A DNA stretch of 64,000 nt from assembly GCF_033978785.1 (NCBI RefSeq), contig NC_084736.1:64596024-64660023 (forward strand). Direction: 5' to 3'. The notes under the pieces were generated by a model. It was not told the origin of the DNA. It did not search any database and worked only from the letters and a program-made list of their open reading frames with translations. Position numbers and translations under genes: made by a program. Below, one piece after another: positions 47,011 through 56,696 of the stretch. Source of the DNA: Entelurus aequoreus. Its lineage: Eukaryota; Chordata; Actinopteri; Syngnathiformes; Syngnathidae. Position 1 is the first letter of the stretch; each line of letters starts with the position of its first letter.

Positions 47011-47359
47011 TTGTCTCACGCACACACACACACCTGGAATTATTTTTCACTTGTATGTATAAACGGATTTCACCTGTGTGTGTGTGTGCTTTTTACACGT
47101 GTGTGTAAGGGACAACAATTTCAGTAGTATGTTTGCAAAGATTTCAGTTATGTGTATGAGCGCATCTTACCATTGTGTATACGAGCATTTTACCACTGTG
47201 TGTAAGAGCATCTTACTAGTGTGTGTGAGCGATGTTGCATTCCGGTTCCGGTATAATCCCCGCCCCTTTTCAGACAAGTTTATTTTTAGGCAAATCATAT
47301 TGTCTACAAATGCGTTTCCCTGTATGACGTATATTGTCTTAGCTGTTTTCATGTGATCT

Positions 47360-48315
47360 GATTGTTACATTCTTATTTCAGAGTCACCACACAGCTGCAT
47401 GACCATTTCAACAAGGACGGAATAAACAACCTCTGGATTCATGGAACTTCTCTGCACACAAATATATTAATTGGAAGATTCAATACATTTCACATAAACA
47501 TATTAAATATCTTTTTTTTTTTTTCTCAAAAAAGGTTCCCTATGCCTTATTATTTATATACTTTTCAATGCTTCTTGTAGAAACATAAATGTTCAAAGCA
47601 CAAACGTATTGCGGTGTTATTCTGATATTTGCAATAATAAAGTGGGCAACTTCATACAGGTCTGTATAACAGGTTCCTTATTCATTTATTTTTTACAAAA
47701 TGTTTAAACAAAATGTTAATTTGCAGAATACACTGCACAAGTGAAGAAAACATTTTAACAAACCTTATTATTCCCATGGTGTTCCACTGAATAAAGTGCA
47801 GAATTGAAGTGAAAATGTCTGTTCCATAGTTGCCATCATTTTCAAGTGGGTTCACTTGTTGAAAAATGTTCATTGTTGTCTCATTAATGTTTACATCTAT
47901 GTCTGGAATTACACACCGACAAGTATTGAAAGGATATGAATAATGAGACATAAGGAACCTTTCTGAGCCAAAAAAGGTTGTTTTCAACACACTGTTGAAA
48001 ATAATATTCACAATGTTTCTATGTGAAATTTATCGAATATTCCAATTAATATATTTGTGTGCAGAGAAGTTCCATGAATCCAGAGGTTGTTTATTCCGTC
48101 CTTGTTGAAATGGTCATGCAGCTGTGTGGTGACTCTGAAATAAGAATGTAACAATCAGATCACATGAAAACAGCTAAGACAATATACGTCATACAGGGAA
48201 ACGCATTTGTAGACAATATGATTGTTGCATTGAAAGTCTTCTTATATTCTCCGCTGAAGCCCTCAAATTATGAAGTGGAGCTCCCGCCTCGGTTAAGCTA
48301 CTTGTCGGCAGACAT
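47360..48315 (-). other. Core of the foldback element with splice-like signals and open frames
   Basis: On the minus strand an ATG at 48315-48313 begins MSADK. A GT follows at 48301-48300. TTTCAG at 48140-48135 precedes a segment that, when joined, stays in frame and reads VTTQLHDHFNKDGINNLWIH and GTSLHTNILIG. A further frame at 48011-47682 reads INETTMNIFQQVNPLENDGN and YGTDIFTSILHFIQ. The left arm carries the VTTQLHDHFNKDG segment too (47383 onward, plus), without the ATG segment. I recognise no domain. A decayed element-encoded gene is the simplest idea. Confidence 0.35.
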
Positions 48316-48399
48316 TTTGTCCACAACTTGGCTTTAAAAAAAATAAAAATAAACTTGTCTGAAAAGGGGCGGGGATTATACCGGAACCGGAATGCAACA

Positions 48400-48735
48400 T
48401 CGCTCACACACACTACTAAGATGCTCTTACACATAGTGGTAAAATGCTCGTATACACAATGGTAAGATGCTCTTACACACACTACTAAGATATTCTTACA
48501 CATAGTGGTAAAATGCTCGTATACACAATGGTAAGATGCTCTTACACATAGTGGTAAGATGCTCTTACACACACTACTAAGATGCTCTTACACATAGTGG
48601 TAAAATGCTCGTATACACAATGGTAAGATGCTCTTACACATAGTGGTAAGATGCTCTTACACACACTACTAAGATGTTCTTACACACAGTGGTAAAATGC
48701 TCGTATACACAATGGTAAGATGCGCTCATACACAT
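48400..48735. repeat. Second minisatellite, expanded in the right arm only
   Basis: Units of about 24-25 bp alternate between ACTACTAAGATGCTCTTACA, AGTGGTAAAATGCTCGTATA and AATGGTAAGATGCTCTTACA. The right arm has around 13 units; the left arm counterpart (47155-47225) has only three. The expansion therefore happened after the arms became inverted copies. Confidence 0.9.
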
Positions 48736-48869
48736 AACTGAAATCTTTGCACACATACTACTGAAATTGTTGTCTCTCACATGCACGTGTAAAAAGCACA
48801 CACACACACAGGTGAAATCCGTTTATACATACTAGTGAAAAATAATTCCAGGTGTGTGTGTGTGTGCGT

Positions 48870-49890
48870 GAGACAAAAACATTTCAGTAGTGTTTATAAG
48901 AGTGTTTCAGTAGTGTATGTAAGAATGTTTCAGTAGTGTTTATAACAGTGTTTCAGTAGTGTTTATAAGACTGTTTCAGTAGTGTTTATAAGAGTGTTTC
49001 AGTAGTGTTTATAAGAGTGTTTCAGTAGTGTTTATAAGAGTGTTTCAGTAGTGTTTACAAGAGTGTGTCAGTAGTCTATGTAAGAGTATTTCAGTAGTGT
49101 TTATAAGAGTGTTTCAGTAGTATATGTAAGAGCATTTCAGTAGTGTTTATAAGAGTGTTTCAGTAGTGTTTATAAGAGTGTTTCAGTATTGTTTATAAGA
49201 GTGTTTCAGTAGTGTATGTAAGAGCATTTCAGTAGTGTTTATAAGAGTGTTTCAGTAGGGTGTGTGAGAGAAAAAGATTTCAGTTGTTTATGTGAGAGCA
49301 TTTCAGTAGTATATGTAAGAGCATTTCAGTAGTGTTTATAAGAGTGTTTCAGTAGTGTTTATAACAGTGTTTCAGTAGTGTTTATAAGAGTGTTTCAGTA
49401 GTGTTTATAACAGTGTTTCAGTAGTGTTTATAAGACTGTTTCAGTAGTGTTTATAAGAGTGTTTCAGTAGTGTTTATAAGAGTGTTTCAGTAGTGTTTAT
49501 AAGAGTGTTTCAGTAGTGTTTACAAGAGTGTGTCAGTAGTCTATGTAATAGTATTTCAGTAGTGTTTATAAGAGTGTTTCAGTAGTATATGTAAGAGCAT
49601 TTCAGTAGTGTTTATAAGAGTGTTTCAGTAGTGTTTATAAGAGTGTTTCAGTATTGTTTATAAGAGTGTTTCAGTAGTGTATGTAAGAGCATTTCAGTAG
49701 TGTTTATAAGAGTGTTTCAGTAGGGTGTGTGAGAGAAAAAGATTTCAGTTGTTTATGTGAGAGCATTTCAGTAGTATATGTAAGAGGATTTCAATAGTGT
49801 TTATAAGAATGTTTCAGTAGTGTGTATAAAAGAAAAAGATTTCAGTTGTTTATGTGAGAGCATTTCAGTAATGTATGTAAGAGGTAATTC
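48870..49890. repeat. Right-arm 23-bp minisatellite (about 44 units)
   Basis: Reverse complement of the left-arm array: TTTCAGTAGTGTTTATAAGA plus GTG. A block of about 480 bp appears twice in succession (compare 48930-49290 with 49340-49770, including the shared one-off variants TATAAGACTG and CAAGAGTGTGTCAG). This shows a recent segmental duplication inside the array. Confidence 0.9.
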
Positions 49891-50131
49891 TGAATAATGT
49901 CCCTAACGGCCCCTCATAGGCCTCAGCAGGGTGACATCGGCAGGCTGATGCAAGCCAGCCGCCATTTTGGAGCCAAAAGTATGCGTTCCAAAATGTCCTG
50001 AAACTCATTAGACACATTAGTTATTTTTAGACTTGTTTTCTATTTTGGTGGAAATTTTACCTGCACATAATTTTTTGCTCCAGAACAATGAAATAAGTGT
50101 CAACGTTGTCAGCATTAAAGGGGCCCTTTAA

Positions 50132-51244
50132 AGGCTTACTGAAATGTATATGATATTTTAAAAGGGGTAGCAGGTCCATTCTATGTGCCATACTTGATCA
50201 TTTCGCGACATTGCCATATTTTTGCTGAAAGGATTTAGTAGAGAACATCGACGATAAAGTTCGCAACTTTTGGTCGCTGATAAAAAAACCTTGCCTGTAC
50301 CGGAAGTAGCGTGACGTCACAGGTTGTGGAGCGCCTCACATCTGCACATTGTTTACAATCATGGCCAGCAGCAGCTAGAGTGATTCGGACCGAGAAAGCG
50401 ACAATTTCCCCATTAATTTGAGCGAGGATGAAAGATTTGTGGATGAGGAAAGTGAGAGTGAAGGATTAGAGGGCAGTGGAAGCGATTCAGATAGGGAAGA
50501 TGCTGTGAGAGGCGGGTGGGACCTGATATTCAGCTGGGAATGACTAAAACAGTAAATAAACACAAGACATATATATACTCTATTAGCCACAACACAACCA
50601 GGCTTATGTTTAATATGCCACAAATTAATCCGCATAACAAACACCTCCCCCCTCCCGTCCATATAACCCGCCTATACAACTCAAACACCCGCACAACACA
50701 CTCAATCCCACAGCCCAAAGTATCGTTCACCTCCGTAAAGTTCATACAGCACATATATTTCCCCAAAGTTACGTATGTGACATGCACATAGCGGCACGCA
50801 CGTACGGGCAAGCGATCAAATGTTTGGAAACCAAAGCTGTACTCACGGTAGCGCGTCTGCTATCCAACTCAAAGTCCTCCTGGTTGTGTTGCTGTAGCCA
50901 GCCGCTAATACACCTATCCCACCTACAGCTTTCTTCTTTGCTGTCTTCATTGTTCATTAAACAAATTGCAAAAGATTCACCAACACAGATGTCCAGAATA
51001 CTGTGGAATTTTGCGATGAAAACAGACGACTTAATAGCTGGCCACAATGGTGTCCCAATACTTCCGCACAATCCGTGACGTCACGCGCAAACGTCATCAT
51101 ACCGAGACGTTTTCAGCGGAATATTTTGCGGGAAATTTAAAATTGAACTTTACTAATCTGGCATGTGTTGCAATGTTAAGATTTCATCATTGATATATAA
51201 ACTATCAGACTGCGTGGTCGGTAGTAGTGGGTTTCAGTAGGCCT
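50132..51244 (+). mobile_element. Kolobok-like TTAA element, copy K5 (core type I)
   Basis: TTAA (50128-50131), AGGCTTACTGAAATGTATAT at the left, GGGTTTCAGTAGGCCT at the right, TTAA (51245-51248). At 1113 bp it is the most compact type I copy and has no nested insertion. The core matches K1 (CACAACACAACCAGGCTTAT, CCCAAAGTTACGTATGTGAC). Confidence 0.92.
50361..50543 (+). pseudogene. Acidic first-exon-like frame of K5
   Basis: ATG at 50361 opens MASSS, then an in-frame TAG at 50376-50378, then SDSDRESDNFPINLSEDERF, VDEESESEGLEGSGSDSDRE and LIFSWE to TGA at 50541-50543. In K3 and K7 the TAG position is a GAG-type codon, so one substitution explains the stop. GTGGGACC at 50515 could be a splice donor. 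The highly acidic, serine-rich composition resembles disordered N-termini of transposases, but I cannot name the protein. Confidence 0.45.
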
Positions 51245-51248
51245 TTAA

Positions 51249-52384
51249 GTTTCATGAGGGAAGAGGATGCCGCATGATTAATAATTAAGGTGTGTCTTTT
51301 TAAGAAATGTTCTCATGCGGTTTTTTTTTAGTCTGTCTTGTGGGTAAAGGGTGCTGCGCTAATAAGCGGTGAAAATTTTTGCTGCGCCATCTCACTCTAT
51401 ATAGCCTAAACCACAGGAGTGTGTGAAGTAAGAGGCTACTTTTTTCCACATCGGTTTTAAATAAAGATGTCTGGCTTGCGTCAACATCGGTAGGACCCCC
51501 GCCACCATCGGACTGGGTCCTGACACAACCAGGTTCTTTCATTCGCGTGCGCTATATTCTCCTAAACATGCACTGACAGGCAGGCGGCCAGATGCCTTAC
51601 ACACATCTCCATGGTTTCATGGTAGGAGAGAGTGCGTGTGGATGTGTGTTTCTTGTGTGAAGTGACAAAGGCGTACATACACGAAGACTGTCTCTGCCCT
51701 CAGCATATGTCATCTTGAGCGGTGCATTGCGGTTGAAGGCTGTCCTGGTGTAGGATGGGGCTGATTTGGGGGAACACCCAGCTGACACATCAGCCCTGGC
51801 GAGCCATGACACAGAGCTGCCACCGCTCTCCCGCCCCCAATAAAGAAAAAACAGAAAAAAAACCAAACACCTGAGGCTTTTGCCTGCGCCATGTGGGATT
51901 ATCACCGGCTTACACTAACTACACTACCCACTCGCCCACCCACGAGCTTCAAAAAAAACATTCCCACCCCACCCCAAAAATCTGGCATTTCGACAAGGAC
52001 ACAGCGATGAGAAAAGGCGACGCTGATGCCCGCCACGGTTACCATCACGTCGGCTCCATGTGGCTCGCTGTCTTTGTGCCACCCCTGGGTTGCGCCACGC
52101 GGAGACCTGTCCTCAGGGGCGTGCGACCTCCTGCTGAGTTCACACATCAATTCTCCTAAACATGATGCACAAACCCCCCCCCCGTCCCAAGTTCTTCACA
52201 CCCCTCTCAAAATTCACCCAAATCTGAGTGACTCCTCCTCTCTGTCCGTCACCTCCTATTATCTGCTGATTCAAATATCTGTGGGGGACTGCACAGTTTT
52301 TATGTACACAAAGAAAATACTGTATGTATGTTCCTTACACTCAGTCACAGAGCGGTATTAGAACCATACTGTAAGCAAATACAT
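51249..52384. other. Stretch without a recognised feature
   Basis: Likely single-copy DNA. Overlapping open frames at 51597-52361 on both strands share no family resemblance. Nothing else is supported. Confidence 0.45.
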
Positions 52385-52525
52385 ATTTTTAGCATCAATT
52401 TGTACACAAGGCAATTCAAAGTATTTTACAGAATATTACACACTAAAAAATAACCCAATTTTAACCCAACTGCTGGTACAGAAAAGGACAAACCCCTTAT
52501 GTGAGCTATTTTAACTCAACATTTC

Positions 52526-53631
52526 TGAGCAATTCGGACCGAGAAAGCGACAATTACCCCATTAATTTGAGCGAGGATGAAAGATTTGTGGATGAGGAAC
52601 GTGAGAGTGAAGGACTAGAGTGCAGTGCAGGACGTATCTTTTTTTCGCTCTGACCGTAACTTAGGTACAAGGGTTAATTGGATTCCACACGTTCTCCTTT
52701 TTCTATTGTGGATCACGGATTTGTATTTTAAACCACCCCGGATACTATATCCTCTTGAAAATGAGAGTCGAGAACGCGAAATGGACATTCACAGTGACTT
52801 TTATCTCCACGACAATACATCGGCAAAGCACTTTAGCTACGGAGCTAACGTGATAGCATCGGGCTTAAATGCACATAGAAACAAAATAAATAAACCCCTG
52901 ACTGGAAGGATAGACAGAAAATCAACAATACTATTAAACCATGGACATGTAACTACACGGTTAATGCTTTCCAGCCTGGCGAAGCTTAACAATGCTGTTG
53001 CTAACGACGCCATTAAAGCTAACTTAGCTACGGGACCTCGACAGAGCTATGCTAAAAACAATAGCTATCCACTTACGCCAGCCAGCCCTCATCTGCTCAT
53101 CAACACCCGTGCTCACCTGCGTTCCAGCGATCGACGGAGCGACGAAGGACTTCACCCGATCATAGATGCGGTCGGCGGCCCGGGGACGGAGGAAGTCAAG
53201 GTGAGGTCGGCGGCTAGCGCGTCTGCTATCCATCTCAAAGTACTCCTGGTTGTGTTGCTGTAGTCCGCCGCTAATACACCAATCCCACCTACAGCTTTCT
53301 TCTTTGCAGTCTTCATTGTTCATTAAACAAATTGCAAAAGATTCACCAACACAGATGTCCAGAATACTGTGGAATTATGTGGTGAAAACAGAGCTTTTTG
53401 TATTGGATCCAATGGGGTCCGAATACTTCCGTTCACTCCGTGACGTCACGCGCAAACGTCATCATACCGAGACGTTTTCAACCGAGACGTTTTCAACCGG
53501 AAGTTTCGCGGGAAATTTAAAATTGCACTTTATAAGTTCACCCGGCCGTATTGGCATGTGTTGCAATGTTAAGATTTCATCATATAAACTATCAGACTGC
53601 GTGGTCAGCAGTAGTGGGTTTCAGTAGGCCT
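52526..53631 (+). mobile_element. Kolobok-like element, copy K6 (core type II), left end missing
   Basis: Starts abruptly at GCAATTCGGACCGAGAAAGC, the equivalent of about 230 bp inside K3, and ends at TTTCAGTAGGCCT with TTAA (53632-53635). It contains a local duplication CGAGACGTTTTCAACC at 53468-53500. The lost left terminus means it could not be mobilised now. Confidence 0.88.
52643..53263 (+). pseudogene. Reading frame of Kolobok-like type II core
   Basis: About 205 codons are open, with DLYFKPPRILYPLENES, DIHSDFYLHDNTSAKHFSYG, NVIASGLNAHRNKINK and NNAVANDAIKANLATG. The frame differs from K3 mostly by substitutions. There is no supported start codon and no recognised domain. It may be non-coding sequence that happens to stay open. 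Confidence 0.3.
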
Positions 53632-53799
53632 TTAATGTTGGGTTATTCCCAACTAAACTATTGGGTTGAATTATTGAACCCAAAAGTGGAGTTATGCTAA
53701 CTCAATGTTGGTTGATTCATAACCCACTCATTGGGTTGAGCAAATTAGTGCTCTTTGACCCAATAGTTGGTTAAAAATTATACATTTTACAGCTGATTT

Positions 53800-54213
53800 G
53801 TTTTTATTTGTATTTTATACTTAGCCTATATTTAACCAGGTAAAATCCCATTGAGATCAAAGATCTCTTTTCCAAAGGAGACCTGGCCAAGAGGGCAGCA
53901 GCAAGGTTACATTAAAAACAGTAAACAACACATAAAACATCGAATTTACAACATTAAAACTTGCTCATATGACACATGTGCATACAGACAAGGTAGACTG
54001 CAATCTTTTCACAGAAGCTTTAAACTCATTTAATGTAACAAGGGTTTGAAGTTGAAGATTCGATTGTAGGTTATTCCAAGCCTTCGGTGCTGAAAACCTA
54101 CTCTGTCCTACTCCTTCCCAACTACTGATCAAAATTATTTTTATTCCATTAAAATATACTCAAAAGCAAGATTAGAGTGACATTTTTTTGTACAAGAATT
54201 GCCGTGTATGGTC
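53800..54213. repeat. Unclassified dispersed repeat, probably LINE-derived
   Basis: ATTTAACCAGGTAAAATCCC, GAGATCAAAGATCTCTTTTC and GGAGACCTGGCCAAGAGGGC is a combination I recall as frequent in fish genomes, often as a LINE 3' region on the minus strand. No terminal repeats or coding remnant are visible here. Confidence 0.45.
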
Positions 54214-54218
54214 ATAGT

Positions 54219-54683
54219 TGTCATAGCGGGTCGCATTTAAATGCATGGATCGTTCTCCCAGGATGCAGACGGGACTCCGGAGGCAAGGTGCAGGTAAGGA
54301 AATTATTTATTGTCCATAAATTATGCGGGATACAAACAAAAGAGCACCAGCGTGCCGATAGCACGGGAAGCTAACGGGATCGCGAACAAGAAAAGCTTAG
54401 CATGTAAACAGGCAAACAAAAAGGTGAAGCTTAGCTTAGGAATAAAATTAGTAGCCGTCGTAACTGTTGCGTGGAAGCAAATAAGAAAGCCAGGCGAATA
54501 GCAGGGAATAAGTAGCTCTCTGATTAGTGCCCAGGAGCAGGTGAGTGTCCCGAACACTAATCAGAGGCAGGTGAAAACAATCTGCAGTCATGGCAACTAA
54601 AACACAAACCCTAGGGGTGCTCAAAACTGGAACTGAGGGAGTCAAAAACTAAACAAACATGATCCGGGCAGCGGATCATGACA
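54219..54683 (-). mobile_element. Solo LTR-like element with perfect 5-bp TSD (ATAGT)
   Basis: The plus strand starts TGTCATAGCGGGTCGC and ends GCGGATCATGACA. ATAGT flanks both sides (54214-54218, 54684-54688). TTATTTATTGTCCATAAATT at 54305 gives an AATAAA signal on the minus strand. Same family as 44059-44487 and 13694-14161, including the terminal CATGATCCG hairpin. Confidence 0.85.
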
Positions 54684-55015
54684 ATAGTAGGTCTATACAG
54701 CATGCTCAGATATTGTCATGTACATTAGGTGTGTGATTGTAAATCATTTTAATGAGATTAATCCTTGAAAAAATTCCCTTCAAGAAAAAAGTACCTTTTT
54801 AATAATAAAAAAGCATTTTACCCAAAAATGCGTTATTAATTAAAAAACAACCCAACAATGGTTCATAGTTTTGAAAACCCAGAAATTGAGTTAAAATAAT
54901 ACCCTAATAACCCAAAAAATGGATTGCTCTTCATAAAAATAACTCCAAAATGTAACACAACACTCGCAACTCATAAATTGGGTTAGCAAAATAACCCAGC
55001 ATTTTTTAGTGTGTA

Positions 55016-55434
55016 CCAGAAGGCAAAATTAAAACATAAAATAATAATACAAATAATTATAAATCAATTTAAAAACATGAAATAAAATCATCATAAAAAC
55101 TATTGTAATTCAAATGAAAATCAAAGAGTGTAGATAAAATACTTTCAGCTGTCAAATGAACAATTAAAAATAAGTGTTTTCAACCTGGATTTGAACTTTG
55201 CGACGTTGAGGCCTGTCTCACATTTTCTGGAAGACTATTCCAGATTTTATGAGCATACATCTGAACTGCAGTCTCACCATGTTTGGTCCTGACCACGGGC
55301 TCCCTGAGGTTCTCAGAGCCCGAGATGGTTCATACTATATGGTTCTAACATGTCAGAGACAGGGCCGTGACCAGGATTTGACGAATACGGAGGTCAAAAA
55401 TTGGTGGTCCAGGAGAAGCTTTGAGAGGCTGAAA
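55016..55434 (-). mobile_element. LINE ORF2 C-terminus and 3' UTR start
   Basis: On the minus strand AHKIWNSLPENVRQAST near 55250-55200, then, after a frameshift, AKFKSRLKTLIFNC near 55200-55160: the usual LINE C-terminal blocks. The 3' UTR continues left and is split by the TIR element; its far side (TACACAAGGCAATTCAAAGT, 52403) resumes before 52437. Confidence 0.7.
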
Positions 55435-55612
55435 TCAATCAATGAATCAATCAAAGTTTATTTATATAGCCCTTAATCACAAGTGTCTTGTAAAAGCTTA
55501 AAGTCGCATCTTAAGTGCACAGGAAGCCAGTGCAGGTGAGCCAGTATAGGTGTAATATGATCAAACTTTCTTGTTCTCGTCAAAAGTCTAGCAGCCTCAT
55601 TTTGTACCAACT
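55435..55612 (-). mobile_element. L2-like LINE with large internal deletion
   Basis: The (CAAT)n tail and TTTATTTATATAGCCCTTAA (55461) are joined at about 55490 directly to TTAAAGTCGCATCTTAAGTG, which lies roughly 780 bp further inside the copy at 2232. The piece ends at TTTTGTACCAACTGG. Only about 40 codons of ORF2 remain. Confidence 0.85.
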
Positions 55613-55780
55613 GGGGTATCAAATCAGGGCTATCCCAGCACCATATGAATAATATTACCTCGAGCAACACGTTGAACAATCCACTTTTTTATTACTATGC
55701 TGAAACAATTTCAACATCATTAAAAACTTTACACCATCTCATCTCCGAAATGGATGTGAACCCAAGACCTTGTGCTGTGA

Positions 55781-55841
55781 ATTTCAGGTACTAGTGATGG
55801 GCGCCACAGCCTGTCTGGCATCCATCACTAGTACCTGAAAT
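55781..55841. repeat. Perfect 20-bp inverted repeat with 21-nt loop
   Basis: ATTTCAGGTACTAGTGATGG (55781-55800) is followed after 21 nt by its exact reverse complement (55822-55841). It would form a stable hairpin in single strands. No family ends or TSD adjoin it. Confidence 0.95.
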
Positions 55842-55971
55842 TGAACTGTAAGTTAGAAGGGGAAATCTGTCTTCATAATCTAATCAGTGACAGAGCAAAA
55901 CGTGGCCAGGAATATGTTTCGGGTAAAATTTTATATGAAGCGCCTTGTCATTCAGTATTTCAAATTTCAAT

Positions 55972-56153
55972 CATCAATCAATCAATGTTTATTTATATAG
56001 CCCTAAATCACAAGTGTCTCAAAGGGCTGCACAAGCCACAACAACATCCTCGGTTCAGAGCCCACATCAGGGCAAGGAACAAGGAACAACCCAGTGGGAT
56101 GTCAATGTGAATGACTATGAGAAACCTCGGAGAGGACTGCAGATGCATTTCTT
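55972..56153 (-). mobile_element. L2-like LINE 3' terminal fragment
   Basis: (CAAT)n, TTTATTTATATAGCCCTAAA, GTCTCAAAGGGCTGCACAAG and GAGAAACCTCGGAGAGGACT: the last 180 nt of the family on the minus strand. It has CATCAGGGCAAGG in place of CATACGGGCAAGG and a small duplication of AAGGAAC, so it belongs to a slightly different subfamily from 2232 and 31305. Confidence 0.9.
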
Positions 56154-56692
56154 TACACACACACAAACTTAAAAAAAGACCAAATTTTATTTTGCTGAAA
56201 TTTGGTAACAGTTTTACCTAAAGTCACATCAAAGTTTATTTTGACGTATGCATTGAAATGATCACGGACTGTATAAAACACACACCTTTCAGGTAACCTT
56301 CAAGATTATAAGGGAGCAAGTGCGCTCAATGTAAATTGCATGAATAATCTGCGGATATACATAATTAATGTAATAATTTTTAGTGATTAATCCTATGAGG
56401 TCATTTGTTTTTGACAGCTCTAAGAAAGATTATTATTATTATTATTTTTTTATCATGATCAACGTTTTAAAAGACCTAATTATTGAGTGATCTTGAAAAT
56501 GTTCATATAAAAATATTGGTATCGCCATCAGTATCGCAGATAGTGAGCCAGTATTTACGTGTTATCGGATCACTACCCCAGCATCACTGGCACCACTGTA
56601 AAGAATCTTGGGACGTTATACTTAAAAAAAAACAGTACATTTCAAAAACATGAAATAATGTTTTAGCATATCAACGCCATCATATAAGTACT
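56154..56692. other. Stretch without a recognised feature
   Basis: AT-rich. ATTGGTATCGCCATCAGTATC near 56514 may be a scrap of a TATCGG-type hAT, but ends are absent. Confidence 0.4.
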
Positions 56693-56696
56693 TTAA

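Larger units (their letters stand above)
45757..49918. mobile_element. Giant foldback (inverted-repeat) element with minisatellite arms
   Basis: The left end TATGAGGGGCCGTTAGGGAC and the right end are inverted copies that match almost perfectly for well over 100 bp. GGCCTC lies directly outside both ends (45751-45756, 49919-49924). The order from each end inward is terminal segment, 23-bp minisatellite, CA/TG-rich segment (CACACCTGGAATTATTTTTC), second minisatellite, GC-box-like CCCCGCCCC segment, exon-like segment, then a core of about 500 bp. The arms cover about 1.75-1.9 kb each. I cannot place it in a superfamily. Long satellite-bearing TIRs recall foldback and Rehavkus (MULE-type) elements, but a 6-bp TSD does not match the 9 bp expected for MULE/Rehavkus. 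Confidence 0.85.
52439..55013. mobile_element. TIR element with CACACTAAAAAAT ends, TA flanks, three insertions
   Basis: The left end CACACTAAAAAATAACCCAA follows TA (52437-52438). The right end ACCCAGCATTTTTTAGTGTG is followed by TA (55014-55015). Inner sequence is rich in AACCCAA/TTGGGTT motifs on both sides. Nested in it are a Kolobok-like copy (52526-53631), an unclassified repeat (about 53800-54213) and an LTR (54219-54683). It itself interrupts a LINE 3' region. Confidence 0.75.

Noticed and set aside
45751..49924. MULE/Rehavkus assignment for the foldback element
   Set aside because: No MULE transposase motif is visible and the flanking direct repeat is 6 bp, not the expected 9 bp; kept only as a hypothesis.
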